From Lactococcus taiwanensis (lineage in GTDB: Bacteria > Bacillota > Bacilli > Lactobacillales > Streptococcaceae), in the NCBI RefSeq assembly GCF_014905395.1, contig NZ_BNDT01000002.1:62001-126000 (forward strand): a stretch of DNA of 64,000 nucleotides. Direction: 5' to 3'. The notes under the pieces are model-generated. The model did no database searches and was not told the DNA's origin. It worked only from the letters and a program-made list of their open reading frames with translations. Position 1 is the first letter of the stretch. The number at the start of each line of letters is the position of its first letter. This document shows, piece after piece, positions 7,970 through 17,347 of this stretch. Both the position numbers and the translations under genes were made by a program.

Positions 7970-9429
7970 TGTCATACAATAATAAAACAATCAAAGAACT
8001 TCATGAGTTGCTTGTTAATAAAGAAATTTCAGCAGTGGAGTTGACTGAATCAACCCTGTCTGACATCAAAGCGCGTGAACCTCAGATTGATGCTTTTTTG
8101 AGCATTACCGAAGAAAAAGCTTTGCAAGATGCCGCCGCAATTGATGCTCGTGGCATTAATCCAGACGTTGTGACTGACGGAATCTCAATTGCTGTCAAAG
8201 ATAATATTGTTACAGAAGGAATTGAAACAACAGCTGCTTCAAAAATTCTTGGAGGTTGGATTCCGCCTTATAATGCAACGGTTGCGAATAAATTGAGCGC
8301 ATCTGGGTTAATTACAATTGGTAAACTCAATATGGATGAGTTTGCGATGGGTGGTTCTGGTGAAAATTCTTCAGTTAAGCCAACCAAAAACGCTTGGGAT
8401 CAAACAAAAGTACCTGGCGGTTCTTCATCTGGTTCTGCGGCTTCAGTTGCTGCTGGTCAAGTTCGTTTATCATTGGGTTCAGATACGGGTGGATCAATTC
8501 GCCAACCTGCCGCGTTCAATGGGATTGTTGGTTTGAAGCCAACTTATGGTCGTGTGAGTCGTTTTGGTTTGATTGCTTTTGCTTCATCATTAGACCAAAT
8601 CGGTCCATTGGCGCCAACAGTTGAAGAAAATGCTCAACTTTTGAATGTTATTTCTGGCTTTGATAAAAATGATAGCACATCATCAAATGTTGCAGTTCCT
8701 GACTTTACAAGTAAAATTGGTCAAGACATTAAAGGAATGAAAATTGCTTTACCTAAAGAATATTTTGGTGAAGGAATTGATGAAAAAGTAAAAGAACAAA
8801 TCTTGGCAGCAGCTAAACATTTGGAAAAATTGGGTGCCATCGTTGAAGAAGTGAGTCTTCCTCACAGTAAATATGGTGTTGCCGTTTATTATATTATTGC
8901 CTCTTCTGAAGCCAGCTCAAATCTTCAACGTTTTGATGGTATTCGTTATGGTTATCGTGCACAAGACATCAAAAATCTTGAAGATTTGTATGTGAAATCT
9001 CGTTCTGAAGGCTTTGGTCCAGAAGTCCAACGTCGAATTATGTTAGGAACTTTTAGTCTTTCAGCAGGTTCTTATGATAAACATTTCAAAAAAGCAGGTC
9101 AAGTTCGTACTTTAATCATCAATGATTTTGCAAAAGTTTTTGAAAAATATGATTTAATCTTAGGCCCAACCACTCCGACACCAGCTTGGGACTTGGGAGC
9201 ACGTGTTGATGATCCACTTTCAATGTATTTGGCGGATTTATTGACAATTCCAGTCAACCTAGCTGGACTTCCAGGAATTTCAATTCCTGCTGGTTTTGCC
9301 GATGGACTACCTGTGGGAATGCAATTAATTGGTAAACGTTACGATGAAGAAACGATTTATCAAGTAGCGGCTGCTTTTGAAGCAACTACTGATTTCCACA
9401 AAAAACAACCGATTATTTTTGGAAAATAA
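7969..9429 (+). CDS. gatA: Asp-tRNA(Asn)/Glu-tRNA(Gln) amidotransferase subunit A
   Basis: The 486-residue glutaminase subunit of GatCAB. It is an amidase-signature enzyme that frees ammonia from glutamine and passes it to GatB. The Ser-cisSer-Lys triad is visible: K77 (AVKDN), S152 in [11 protein letters not shown] and S176 in [12 protein letters not shown]. Length is normal. Only 3 nt separate it from the following Nudix gene, which sits between gatA and gatB. No palindromic repeat is found in this gene. Confidence 0.97.
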   Translation: MSYNNKTIKELHELLVNKEISAVELTESTLSDIKAREPQIDAFLSITEEKALQDAAAIDARGINPDVVTDGISIAVKDNIVTEGIETTAASKILGGWIPPYNATVANKLSASGLITIGKLNMDEFAMGGSGENSSVKPTKNAWDQTKVPGGSSSGSAASVAAGQVRLSLGSDTGGSIRQPAAFNGIVGLKPTYGRVSRFGLIAFASSLDQIGPLAPTVEENAQLLNVISGFDKNDSTSSNVAVPDFTSKIGQDIKGMKIALPKEYFGEGIDEKVKEQILAAAKHLEKLGAIVEEVSLPHSKYGVAVYYIIASSEASSNLQRFDGIRYGYRAQDIKNLEDLYVKSRSEGFGPEVQRRIMLGTFSLSAGSYDKHFKKAGQVRTLIINDFAKVFEKYDLILGPTTPTPAWDLGARVDDPLSMYLADLLTIPVNLAGLPGISIPAGFADGLPVGMQLIGKRYDEETIYQVAAAFEATTDFHKKQPIIFGK

Positions 9430-9432
9430 AAA

Positions 9433-10035
9433 ATGGAATTTGACGAATTAATCAAGCGATTAAATGCAGTTGCTGATGCAGGACTTTATTACGGGAAAGA
9501 TATCTTTGATATTGAACGTTATCAGGAAATCAAAGCGATCTCATCTCAACTTCTAGAGCATTCAACGACTTTGACGAAAGAGGAGCTGACAGCTCTCTTT
9601 CGTCCAAATAATTCTTATCCGACACCGATGATTGATGTGCGGGCTTTTATTCAAAATGAAGAAAAAGAGATACTCTTTGTTCGGGATAAAATGCAGGGAG
9701 ACTGGGCCTTACCAGGTGGATATGGTGAGATTGGATTTACCCCAAGTGAAAATCTACTTAAGGAGTTGAAAGAGGAAGCTGGAGTTTCTGGAGAGATCGG
9801 ACGATTATTAGCAATTTTCGATACGGATAAATGGCAACCGCAAGGAAAGCAATATTATAAATTTATTTTTAAGTGTAAAGCTTTATCCATTGATTTTCTG
9901 GAAAATAGTGAAACTTCAGAAACGAAATTTATAAAACGCTCAGAGCTGACAAACTTGTCAGTAAAAAGAACGACCATGTCACAACTTAGTTTGCTTGAAA
10001 AATTGTCAAAAACCGGAAAACAATATATTGACTAG
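9433..10035 (+). CDS. Nudix hydrolase
   Basis: A 200-residue protein with an N-terminal helical extension (about 60 residues, as in several Firmicute ADP-ribose-type pyrophosphatases) and a Nudix domain starting near residue 65. The Nudix box GGYGEIGFTPSENLL.ELKEEAG has Lys where the classic box has Arg (KELKEEAG rather than REL.EE.G), while the metal-binding glutamates are kept. It should hydrolyse a nucleoside diphosphate linked to another moiety; the substrate is unknown. Its place inside the gat operon is unusual. A palindromic repeat in the C-terminal helix region encodes LTNLSV. Confidence 0.85.
   Translation: MEFDELIKRLNAVADAGLYYGKDIFDIERYQEIKAISSQLLEHSTTLTKEELTALFRPNNSYPTPMIDVRAFIQNEEKEILFVRDKMQGDWALPGGYGEIGFTPSENLLKELKEEAGVSGEIGRLLAIFDTDKWQPQGKQYYKFIFKCKALSIDFLENSETSETKFIKRSELTNLSVKRTTMSQLSLLEKLSKTGKQYID
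9946..9961. repeat. Palindromic repeat copy 6 (CTGAC-AAACTT-GTCAG)
   Basis: Exact arms in the Nudix gene, read as LTNLSV. Confidence 0.85.
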
Positions 10036-10074
10036 GATAATTTGACTTTCTTAAAGAAAGTATCGGAGAAAATA

Positions 10075-11508
10075 ATGAACTTTGAAACAGTAATTGGGCT
10101 TGAAGTCCACGTTGAGTTAAGTACAAACTCAAAAATTTTCAGTCCCGCCTCAACAAAATTTGGTGGAGACCCTAATACAAATACAAATGTGATTGACTGG
10201 TCACTTCCTGGTGTTTTACCAGTAATGAATAAAGGGGTAATTGATAGCGGAATTAAAGCGGCGCTTGCTTTGAATATGGATATTCACAAATCAATGCATT
10301 TTGACCGCAAAAATTATTTCTATCCTGATAATCCCAAAGCTTACCAAATTTCACAATTTGATGAGCCAATTGGTTACAATGGTTCCATTGAAATTGAACT
10401 TGAAGATGGCCATAAAGCGACGATTCGCATTGAGCGCGCTCATTTAGAAGAAGATGCTGGGAAAAATACGCACGGAACGGATGGTTATTCTTATGTCGAT
10501 TTGAATCGTCAAGGAGTACCATTGATTGAGATTGTCTCAGAAGCGGATATGCGCACTCCTGAGGAAGCTTATGCCTACTTGACAGCTCTTAAAGAAGCCA
10601 TTCTTTACACAGGAATTTCTGATGTGAAGATGGAAGAAGGTTCAATGCGTTGTGACGCCAATGTTTCGCTCCGTCCTTATGGCCAAGAAGCTTTTGGGGT
10701 GAAGACAGAAGTTAAAAACATGAACTCATTTAGCAATGTCAAAAAAGCGTTGGACTTTGAAGTCGCTCGTCAAGCTAAGATTTTGCGCGCTGGTGGCGAA
10801 ATTCGTCAAGAAACACGTCGTTTTAATGACAAAACGGGTGAAACAATTTTGATGCGTGTTAAAGAAGGCGCTTCTGATTACCGTTACTTCCCAGAGCCAG
10901 ATGTCCCTCGTTTTGAAATTTCTGACGAATGGATTGAAGAAATGCGTCAAAGTTTGCCAATGACGGCAAGCGCTCGTCGGGTGCATTACATCAATGAGTT
11001 GGGCTTGTCAGACTACGATGCGCGTCAGTTGACCGCAACGAAAGAAGTGTCTGATTTCTTTGATGAAGCGGTCAAATTTGATACTGACCCTAAATTGGTT
11101 TCAAATTGGTTGCAAGGTGAAGTAGCGCAATACCTAAACAGCGAGAAAAAAGAACTTCATGAGATTGGCTTAACTCCAGAAAATCTGACAGAAATGATTC
11201 GTTTGATTTCAGATGGCACTATTTCTTCAAAAATTGCTAAAAAAGTCTTTATTGAATTAGCAAAAAATGGTGGTTCTGCCGAAGAATTTGTCAAGAAAGC
11301 TGGTTTGGTTCAAATTTCTGACCCTGCTGTGCTTTTGCCAATCATTCATGATGTATTTGCTAAGAATGAGCAATCTGTAGCCGATTATCGTGGTGGGAAG
11401 CAAAATGCGGCGAAAGCTTTGGTTGGTCAATTAATGAAAGCAACTAAAGGACAAGCTAACCCAACGGTTGCGCAAAAACTTTTGTATCAAGAATTGGATA
11501 ATTTTTAA
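10075..11508 (+). CDS. gatB: Asp-tRNA(Asn)/Glu-tRNA(Gln) amidotransferase subunit B
   Basis: The 477-residue kinase/amidotransferase subunit that binds the misacylated tRNA. The opening [14 protein letters not shown], the [18 protein letters not shown] region, [14 protein letters not shown] and the C-terminal YqeY-like tail (from about 330) are diagnostic. The ATG at 10075 is chosen for the CGGAGAA upstream and because the family starts here; an in-frame TTG at 10042 is unlikely. It is the last gene of the operon. Confidence 0.97.
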   Translation: MNFETVIGLEVHVELSTNSKIFSPASTKFGGDPNTNTNVIDWSLPGVLPVMNKGVIDSGIKAALALNMDIHKSMHFDRKNYFYPDNPKAYQISQFDEPIGYNGSIEIELEDGHKATIRIERAHLEEDAGKNTHGTDGYSYVDLNRQGVPLIEIVSEADMRTPEEAYAYLTALKEAILYTGISDVKMEEGSMRCDANVSLRPYGQEAFGVKTEVKNMNSFSNVKKALDFEVARQAKILRAGGEIRQETRRFNDKTGETILMRVKEGASDYRYFPEPDVPRFEISDEWIEEMRQSLPMTASARRVHYINELGLSDYDARQLTATKEVSDFFDEAVKFDTDPKLVSNWLQGEVAQYLNSEKKELHEIGLTPENLTEMIRLISDGTISSKIAKKVFIELAKNGGSAEEFVKKAGLVQISDPAVLLPIIHDVFAKNEQSVADYRGGKQNAAKALVGQLMKATKGQANPTVAQKLLYQELDNF

Positions 11509-11511
11509 TAT

Positions 11512-11549
11512 AACACACGCACCTTCTTTTAGAAGTGTGTGTGTTTTAT
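11512..11549 (+). terminator. gat operon terminator
   Basis: An 11-bp AC/GT-rich stem (11512-11522 with 11535-11545, one G-U) can extend with TTC/GAA, followed by TTTT. Confidence 0.85.
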
Positions 11550-11635
11550 TATTTTTTCTTGGATATGGTAGAATGAAGTTAAGCGCACCTTCCATAGGGG
11601 ATCCTTGTCCCTATCATATTTTAAAGGAGAAACGG

Positions 11636-13150
11636 ATGCCAGAAATTAAAGATGCGACCTTTTGGGCAAACCAAATCCGATCAGGAGCTCTGTCCGCAGA
11701 AACATTATTAGAGATGACAAAAGAGAAGATTGAGCAGCTCAATCCTCTTTATAACGCTGTGGTAGCAGAGGATTTGTCTTTAGCTAAACAGGATCTTGCA
11801 CAGACGACACCAGGCTTTTTCGCTGGTGTACCCTTTGCTTTAAAAATGTTGGGACAGACGCATGAAGGGCTCCCTGATACATCTAGCTCACTTCTGTTTG
11901 CGGATGTAACGGCTGAGGCTGATGATAACTACGTTAAAGGAATTATGCAAGCTGGTCTTACACCTTATGGACAGACCAATTCACCCGAATTTGGTTTTAA
12001 AAATATCTCAGACTCTAAACTTTATGGAGACACAAGAAATGTCTGGAACCCAGCGTATTATTCAGGGGGCTCTTCTGGTGGAGCAGCCTCTGCTGTGGCA
12101 TCAGGGATGTTCAGTATCGCTGGTGCCTCAGATGGTGGAGGATCGATAAGGATTCCAGCTTCCTTTTCGGGTTTAATCGGACTAAAAATGACACGAGGGC
12201 GAATGCCACAAGGGCCAGGTTATTACCGAGGCTGGCAAGGAGCAGCTATTACAGGAGCTCTGAATGTATCTGTTCGGGATACGGCACGTTTCTTGTTAGA
12301 ATTACAAACCGTCCAAGAGGGAGCGCCTTATCAAGCACCCTTAGTGGATGAGCAACAGTTAATCGAACTTTGTGAGACTACTGACAGGCCTGTCAGTAAT
12401 AAAAAAATCGCTTTTTCACTTGAAAGTCCGATAAAAGGGGTGGAACTTTCGGAAGATGCCATTAAGGCTGTGCGAAAAGCTGTACAATTTTTAAAAGACC
12501 AAGGACATGAAGTAACGCAAGTTCCCTTTCCCTTGGAAGCTACAGCTCTTATACGTACTTACTATCAAATGAATGCAGCTGAAACCCTGGCTATGTTAGA
12601 ACCCTTGGAAAAAGCTACAGGTAAAAAAATAACACCACCTGCGATTGAACCACTCAGCTATGCGCTTTTAGAAGCGGGGCGAAAAGTACCAGTGACTAGC
12701 TATATTGATGCACTTGTGCGCTGGGATGCTACGGCAGAACTGTTTTCAGAAAAAATTTATCAAGATTATGACCTCTTCCTTACCCCTACAACTGCCAAGA
12801 CTGCACCCAAAATTGGTGAAGAACTCATAAGTCCTGAAGTTTTAGAGCAATTGCACCAGATTGCCCATTATGATTTTGAGAAACAGATGGAAATTATTGA
12901 GCAAGCTTTTGCTCGCTCATTAGCTTTTACACCTTATAACTTCATCAGTAACTTAACAGGGCAACCTGCCTTATCCTTGCCGATTTATGTCAATGAAAAA
13001 ACAAATCTCCCGTTAGGTGTTCAACTTTGGGGACCGAAAAATTCAGAAATTCTACTCTTACAAGTGGCTAAAGCTTTTGAAGATGCTGGTCTATTGCTTC
13101 TACCTGAATACTACCGCAAAAGGGATGCTGACGGGGCTGTCAGTCAGTGA
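11636..13150 (+). CDS. Amidase-signature family amidase
   Basis: A 504-residue enzyme of the same superfamily as GatA but not a GatA copy. The triad is K70 (FALKML), S146 in [13 protein letters not shown] and S170 in [11 protein letters not shown]. It should hydrolyse an amide such as a carboxamide or cyclic amide; the natural substrate is unknown. The ATG at 11636 has AAAGGAGA before it. Two palindromic repeats lie inside: one near residue 250 (TDRPVS) in a linker, and one at the last residues (ADGAVSQ), so the C-terminus ends within repeat-derived sequence. Confidence 0.85.
   Translation: MPEIKDATFWANQIRSGALSAETLLEMTKEKIEQLNPLYNAVVAEDLSLAKQDLAQTTPGFFAGVPFALKMLGQTHEGLPDTSSSLLFADVTAEADDNYVKGIMQAGLTPYGQTNSPEFGFKNISDSKLYGDTRNVWNPAYYSGGSSGGAASAVASGMFSIAGASDGGGSIRIPASFSGLIGLKMTRGRMPQGPGYYRGWQGAAITGALNVSVRDTARFLLELQTVQEGAPYQAPLVDEQQLIELCETTDRPVSNKKIAFSLESPIKGVELSEDAIKAVRKAVQFLKDQGHEVTQVPFPLEATALIRTYYQMNAAETLAMLEPLEKATGKKITPPAIEPLSYALLEAGRKVPVTSYIDALVRWDATAELFSEKIYQDYDLFLTPTTAKTAPKIGEELISPEVLEQLHQIAHYDFEKQMEIIEQAFARSLAFTPYNFISNLTGQPALSLPIYVNEKTNLPLGVQLWGPKNSEILLLQVAKAFEDAGLLLLPEYYRKRDADGAVSQ
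12381..12396. repeat. Palindromic repeat copy 7 (CTGAC-AGGCCT-GTCAG)
   Basis: A fully symmetric copy: TACTGACAGGCCTGTCAGTA (12379-12398) is a perfect 20-bp palindrome, read as TDRPVS in the amidase. Confidence 0.9.
13128..13143. repeat. Palindromic repeat copy 8 (CTGAC-GGGGCT-GTCAG)
   Basis: Exact arms at the very end of the amidase gene, read as ADGAVSQ-stop. Confidence 0.85.
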
Positions 13151-13163
13151 TGAAATAAAAAAA

Positions 13164-13183
13164 CGCCTTTTAGGCGGTTTTTT
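13164..13183. terminator. Bidirectional terminator between amidase and MATE genes
   Basis: CGCCT/AGGCG stem (13164-13168 with 13172-13176) flanked by A7 and T6. The reverse-strand MATE stop codon (13170-13172) is inside the hairpin. Confidence 0.75.
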
Positions 13184-14522
13184 CATATAAATCTTCATTA
13201 CGACGGAAACGTTTAATCATACGCAGGGTCGTGGGAATAAGAATCGAAGTGGAGCCGATCCAAGCGGCGGGATTACTTGCAATAATGACTGTATAATTAA
13301 GTAGTAATACCCCTATAATCGCAACGCCCGCCCTCATAAAGAGTTCTGCAAAACCACAGAGTGTGGGAATTTTGGCGTTTCCTAGTCCTTGAATTGTTGA
13401 GCGTGTAACAAACAAGATGGCCAAAAGCCAATAGAAACTTCCGTTGACCAAGTAATAATGACTCGACATCTCAATAACAGCGGTCTGGCTCGCTGAGATA
13501 AAGGCCGTAGTAAAATAGAAATGTGCGATATTCAAAAGTAAGGCAAAGGCGATTGACCAGCTTACAGCTATAGCTAAAGCACGTATTAAGCCTTGATTAA
13601 TACGCTTATACTGTCGGGCACCATAATTTTGAGCGCCAAAAGTAGCCATCGCAAGTCCCATTGACATCATGGGGAGCATCGCTAGCTGGTCAATTTTTGA
13701 GACAATGGCTTGAGTGGCGACGGCGTCAGTTCCCATTTTATTAAGGGCAATTTGCAACGTAATAGAGCCAATCGCTATAATACTTGACTGAAAACCCATT
13801 GGGACGGCTAAACGCGCATGATGCAATATTTCTTGGCGATCTATGTGCCAAAGAGCGCGATTGAGATGATATTCTGGGACTTTACGTTTAATATGGCACA
13901 AAAGAAAGAGAACGGAAATAGTCTGGGCTAAAATTGTCGCACTGCTTGCCCCAGCTAAACCAAGTTTTAAAACTAAGATGGCAAAGTATTCGAAGCCGAT
14001 ATTCAGAATCGAGGCGACAATCAAGGCGTAAAGTGGTGTTTTGGAATCTCCCAACGCGCGTAAAGCATTTGACAGATAAGCGTAGAGATTAGTCGCAATC
14101 ATCCCACCCAGCATAATTCTCATGAAAGTTTTAGCCCCTTCAAAGATTTCTGCGGGTGTCTGCATGAGTTGTAAAAGTGGTCCCACAAAAATAATAGAGA
14201 GAATACTCAGTAAAATCGAGACCGCTACAGTGAAGTAAAGACCAGTCACATAAGATTTTTTGATCGCTAGATGGTCTTTTGCACCGAACCGCTGCGCAGT
14301 CAAAATAGTTAAGCCAGCAGTCATCCCTTGGGCAAAGCCGACAATTAAAAAGTTGATAGAGCCGGTCGCACCAACAGATGCCAGTGCATTTTTTCCAAGT
14401 GTTTGCCCAACGATCAGTGTATCAGCTGTATTATAGAGAACTTGAAAAAAGTTCCCTAACAAGAGGGGCAAAGTAAAAGCGATAAGCCCTGTTAAAATAT
14501 TTCCTTTTGTTAAATCTTTCAT
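13170..14522 (-). CDS. MATE family efflux transporter
   Basis: A 450-residue, 12-helix cation-coupled exporter of the MATE (DinF/NorM) family. The start ILTGLIAFTLPLLLGNFFQVLYNTADTLIVG is the family's typical first helix pair, and a related PLMSMGLAMATFGAQNYGA stretch opens the second half. Members export cationic drugs or metabolites; the substrate here is unknown. A reverse-strand promoter at 14555-14583 drives it. It converges on the amidase gene across a shared terminator. Confidence 0.9.
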   Translation of the reverse strand: MKDLTKGNILTGLIAFTLPLLLGNFFQVLYNTADTLIVGQTLGKNALASVGATGSINFLIVGFAQGMTAGLTILTAQRFGAKDHLAIKKSYVTGLYFTVAVSILLSILSIIFVGPLLQLMQTPAEIFEGAKTFMRIMLGGMIATNLYAYLSNALRALGDSKTPLYALIVASILNIGFEYFAILVLKLGLAGASSATILAQTISVLFLLCHIKRKVPEYHLNRALWHIDRQEILHHARLAVPMGFQSSIIAIGSITLQIALNKMGTDAVATQAIVSKIDQLAMLPMMSMGLAMATFGAQNYGARQYKRINQGLIRALAIAVSWSIAFALLLNIAHFYFTTAFISASQTAVIEMSSHYYLVNGSFYWLLAILFVTRSTIQGLGNAKIPTLCGFAELFMRAGVAIIGVLLLNYTVIIASNPAAWIGSTSILIPTTLRMIKRFRRNEDLYEKTA

Positions 14523-14554
14523 GTTTTCCCTAAATGAACGTAGTTGTTTTCTTT

Positions 14555-14583
14555 ATTTTAGTTTATTTCTTGGCTTTTTACAA
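14555..14583 (-). promoter_or_regulatory. Promoter of the MATE gene
   Basis: On the reverse strand: TTGTAA, a 17-nt spacer, TAAAAT, about 32 nt before the start codon. Confidence 0.7.
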
Positions 14584-14756
14584 GGTTATTTTCTGTAAAA
14601 TAGCGCTTTTTTATGTACAAAAACAAAAAACTTGAATAAAAAGGGAAAAGAAGGACTCAACTGCCTTTTTAAGAAAGATGACAAAAAAACCGTCTCTAGC
14701 TTTAACTCTATTGGAATAAAAGTTGATTATTTGCTTGTAAAAAAATGCAAAAAGAA

Positions 14757-14780
14757 AAGCCTACCAATAATGGCAGGCTT
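14757..14780 (-). terminator. Terminator of the cold-shock gene
   Basis: A 10-bp stem (14757-14766 with 14771-14780, one wobble pair on the RNA) is followed on the reverse strand by a T-rich tract. Confidence 0.8.
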
Positions 14781-14790
14781 CAAGCGCTAA

Positions 14791-14988
14791 TTATTTTTGG
14801 ATATTAACAGCTTGTGGTCCACGAGGGCCTTCTTCAACTTCAAAAGTTACTTTTTGACCTTCGTCAAGTGTTTTGAAGCCGTCAGTTTGGATAGCTGAGA
14901 AGTGAGCGAAGACATCGTTTCCTTCTTCAGTAGTGATAAAGCCGAAGCCTTTAGTTGCGTTAAACCATTTTACAGTTCCTTGAGCCAT
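14791..14988 (-). CDS. csp: Cold-shock protein, CspA family
   Basis: A 65-residue single OB-fold RNA/DNA chaperone. The RNA-binding motifs KGFGFI (residues 13-18) and VFAHF (26-30) are intact, and TVKWFN opens the protein. Such proteins melt RNA structure in the cold and in stationary phase. AAGGAAGT precedes the ATG. The leader to the divergent fthC gene is about 115 nt with no clear -35. Which of the several lactococcal csp paralogs it is cannot be said. Confidence 0.93.
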   Translation of the reverse strand: MAQGTVKWFNATKGFGFITTEEGNDVFAHFSAIQTDGFKTLDEGQKVTFEVEEGPRGPQAVNIQK

Positions 14989-15089
14989 ATTTTGGTACTT
15001 CCTTATTATAAAATTTGTAAATCTGAATCTTGAATAGGAATGAACCCAAAAGCGCAGAACTAATCGTAAAACAAAAACTTACACTTTCA

Positions 15090-15098
15090 TGTTATCAT
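15090..15098 (+). promoter_or_regulatory. Extended -10 promoter, leaderless start of fthC
   Basis: TGTTATCAT ends 7 nt before the ATG at 15106. There is no Shine-Dalgarno sequence. Confidence 0.6.
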
Positions 15099-15105
15099 AG
15101 TTAGT

Positions 15106-15636
15106 ATGGAAAGTAAAGCCCAAATTCGCGAAAAAGTGTTCAAAAAGTTAAAAATATTTCCAACTGATCAAAAAAAACGTCAAACAAAGCAGGTAATTGC
15201 CCAGCTTACCGCATCACCTGCTTGGAAAAAGGCTGAAAAAGTGGCGCTGTATATGCCCATGCCTGAGGAATTTGATCTGACACTGCTCTTTGAAGAAGAA
15301 CAAGGAAAAACGATTCTTATTCCCAAATGTTTGCCCCAGCGTCAATTAATGTTTGCTAACTATGATAAAAATCAATTGCAACGTTCTACGTTTGGTCTGC
15401 TTGAACCTACAGCGACTGAAGCAATAGAACCAGATTTGATACTCGTTCCTGGCCTTGCTTGGAATACAAATGGCTACCGTATTGGTTTTGGTGGAGGCTA
15501 TTATGACCGTTATTTAGCTAATTTTTCAGGACAAACTGCTTCAGTACTTTACGATTTTCAAAGGAATGATTTTCAACCTGAACCTCATGATAAGCCTGTC
15601 CAACATATGTTTATAGGAGAAAAAAATGAATTTTAA
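15106..15636 (+). CDS. fthC: 5-formyltetrahydrofolate cyclo-ligase
   Basis: A 176-residue enzyme (YgfA/YqgN, MTHFS family) that uses ATP to convert 5-formyl-THF to 5,10-methenyl-THF in folate recycling. The C-terminal motif GFGGGYYDRYL (about residues 127-137) and the preceding LILVPGLAWN are diagnostic. The start lies 7 nt after an extended -10 without a ribosome site, so translation is probably leaderless. Its 3' end overlaps the rhomboid gene by 11 nt, an arrangement also seen in other Firmicutes. Confidence 0.92.
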   Translation: MESKAQIREKVFKKLKIFPTDQKKRQTKQVIAQLTASPAWKKAEKVALYMPMPEEFDLTLLFEEEQGKTILIPKCLPQRQLMFANYDKNQLQRSTFGLLEPTATEAIEPDLILVPGLAWNTNGYRIGFGGGYYDRYLANFSGQTASVLYDFQRNDFQPEPHDKPVQHMFIGEKNEF

Positions 15637-16318
15637 TGAAATAAAGCGAGATTTTACCCGTTACAAAGCGACTTATGTCCTTTCCCTCTTGACTACACTC
15701 GTGTGGTTGTGGCAATTTTTCAGTTTTGGTGCGCAAGCTACCTCCACAATCAACCTCTTCAACGCTGGGGCATTTTTTGGTCCAGCGATTCTGCAAGATC
15801 CAAGCCAGATATGGCGCCTCTTTACCCCCATTTTTGTGCACATTGGTTGGGCACATTTCTTGATGAATACTGCAACACTCTTTTTTATCGGTCGCCAAGT
15901 AGAAAATGTGTTTGGGTGGTTAAGATTTACTCTCATCTATCTTTTGTCAGGGATTTTTGGGAATGCCCTAGTCTTTTTGATAACCCCTAATATCGTATCT
16001 GCAGGTGCATCGACTTCATTATTCGGCCTCTTTGCAGCAGTAGCAGGTATTGGTTATTTTACCCAACACCCCTTTCTTCAACAAATCGGAAAAACATTTG
16101 CCGTCCTAATTATCGCCAATTTATTTCTTAACCTTTTCTCACTAGGCAATGTCAGTATTTGGGCACATGTTGGTGGGGCTATCGGTGGGGTTTTATTGGC
16201 GGCAATCCTACCACCTAAAGCTTTTAAACCTTCTATCCCGGCACAATTCCGAATTTTTGCTACTGGTGCATTTTTAGTGTTACTTGTTCTCTTTGTCACT
16301 CTGCCCTTCTTTAAATAA
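15626..16318 (+). CDS. Rhomboid family intramembrane serine protease
   Basis: A 230-residue membrane protease with seven hydrophobic segments. The catalytic serine is S129 in GAST (rhomboid GxSx) and the histidine is H181 in WAHVGGAIGG. The first loop has HIGWAHFLMN, matching the usual HxxxxHxxxN. It cleaves membrane proteins within the bilayer; B. subtilis YqgP is a relative linked to magnesium transporter quality control. Its start overlaps fthC, with TAGGAGA upstream, so expression is coupled. Confidence 0.92.
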   Translation: MNFNEIKRDFTRYKATYVLSLLTTLVWLWQFFSFGAQATSTINLFNAGAFFGPAILQDPSQIWRLFTPIFVHIGWAHFLMNTATLFFIGRQVENVFGWLRFTLIYLLSGIFGNALVFLITPNIVSAGASTSLFGLFAAVAGIGYFTQHPFLQQIGKTFAVLIIANLFLNLFSLGNVSIWAHVGGAIGGVLLAAILPPKAFKPSIPAQFRIFATGAFLVLLVLFVTLPFFK

Positions 16319-16352
16319 AAAACTTATTTCAGTTTTGGAAACGTGAAAGTGC

Positions 16353-16381
16353 TTGCAAAGAAGTTTTAATCTTGTTAGAAT
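16353..16381 (+). promoter_or_regulatory. Promoter of the DUF3284 gene
   Basis: TTGCAA (16353-16358), a 17-nt spacer and TAGAAT (16376-16381). Confidence 0.7.
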
Positions 16382-16417
16382 AGGCTTAGAGAAAATGCCC
16401 AAGGAGATGATTTAGTC

Positions 16418-16849
16418 ATGAAAATTAATAAAACCATTGATGCCCCGCGTGATTTTATATTTGAAAAAATTGTGGATTCATGTTTATTTGATATAGAAAA
16501 AAATACAGGGAAACGCCCTAAAATACGTAATCTTAATGGCTTTGAATACACTAAAAATTTCGGTAAAAATCAGCGAGGAACAATCCGGATAAACGAATTA
16601 TTAGAACCTAGTGTTTATGATTTTACTACTAAAACAAATCGCAATACCTTTGTAACGCGATGGGAACTCCATAAAATAGATGATCGCAGCACGGAAGTCC
16701 ACATCCAAGAGCAACAAACCTCAAATGGGTTTATCCAAATGGTCAATGATAAGGTCGTTGGGTTCTTTCTTGGTCGTTTAAAAAAGCGGCAAATGCTTGC
16801 GGTGTTGGATAACATGAATCGGGCTTATAACGGACAGGTCAGTCGCTGA
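16418..16849 (+). CDS. DUF3284 domain protein
   Basis: A 143-residue soluble protein that matches the DUF3284 pattern: MKI.KTIDAPRDFIFEKI at the start, alternating beta strands, and a C-terminal helix with FFLGRLKKRQMLAVLDNM. The fold is probably START/SRPBCC-like. These genes often sit near cellobiose PTS loci; such a locus lies about 2 kb downstream but is not adjacent. AAGGAGA precedes the ATG. The C-terminal GQVSR includes a half-site of the dispersed palindrome. Function unknown. Confidence 0.75.
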   Translation: MKINKTIDAPRDFIFEKIVDSCLFDIEKNTGKRPKIRNLNGFEYTKNFGKNQRGTIRINELLEPSVYDFTTKTNRNTFVTRWELHKIDDRSTEVHIQEQQTSNGFIQMVNDKVVGFFLGRLKKRQMLAVLDNMNRAYNGQVSR

Positions 16850-16857
16850 GAGAGGAT

Positions 16858-17244
16858 ATGACGATGAAGATAGAACATGTCGGACTTTTCGTTCAAGATT
16901 TGGAACAAATGCGTCAATTTTATATGACTTATTTTGGGGCAACGGCTGGTGCAAAATACCATAATCCAAAGACGACTTTTCAATCCTACTTTTTAACATT
17001 TTCTGATGGTGCGCGCTTAGAAATAGGGACAAAAGAAGGATTGAACAGCTCTGACCGAGCCGTCAGTACGGGGTATGCTCATCTGGCGTTTTCACTGGGG
17101 ACAAAGGAAAAAGTAGACGAGCTTGTGGCCCGATTTGTTGTAGAGGGTTTCACTATAAAATCTGGTCCCCGTACAACGGGAGATGGTTATTATGAAGCCG
17201 TCATTCTCGACCCTGAAAAAAATGAAATTGAATTAACTGTCTGA
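16858..17244 (+). CDS. VOC (glyoxalase/bleomycin-resistance fold) protein
   Basis: A 128-residue single-domain vicinal oxygen chelate protein with two beta-alpha-beta-beta-beta halves. Metal-type ligand positions are visible as H in KIEHVGLFV, E in ARLEIG, H in YAHLAF and E in NEIELTV. The start may be 16858 or the ATG at 16864; GAGAGGA favours either. Only 8 nt separate it from the DUF3284 gene. A palindromic repeat between the two halves encodes SDRAVS, apparently in a surface loop. The substrate is unknown. Confidence 0.85.
   Translation: MTMKIEHVGLFVQDLEQMRQFYMTYFGATAGAKYHNPKTTFQSYFLTFSDGARLEIGTKEGLNSSDRAVSTGYAHLAFSLGTKEKVDELVARFVVEGFTIKSGPRTTGDGYYEAVILDPEKNEIELTV
17051..17066. repeat. 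Palindromic repeat copy 9 (CTGAC-CGAGCC-GTCAG)
   Basis: Exact arms in the VOC gene, read as SDRAVS between the two halves of the fold. Confidence 0.85.
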
Positions 17245-17254
17245 AGTTTAAGAG

Positions 17255-17278
17255 AAAACAACCAAAAGGTTGTTTTTT
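17255..17278 (+). terminator. Terminator after the VOC gene
   Basis: A 9-bp stem AAAACAACC/GGTTGTTTT (17255-17263 with 17268-17276), AAAA loop and T-run. Confidence 0.85.
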
Positions 17279-17332
17279 AGTTGGGAGGTTAGAAAACGCT
17301 AACATAAAAAGTTTCTCATTTTTTTAGCTTTA

Positions 17333-17341
17333 TGTTAAAAT
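17333..17341 (+). promoter_or_regulatory. Extended -10 promoter, leaderless start of the Eis-like gene
   Basis: TGTTAAAAT ends 6 nt before the ATG at 17348, with no ribosome-binding site between. Confidence 0.6.
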
Positions 17342-17347
17342 GAACTC

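Noticed and set aside
11636-13150. Second gatA copy
   Set aside because: It shares only the amidase triad; the rest differs from GatA and no gatB/gatC partner is adjacent.
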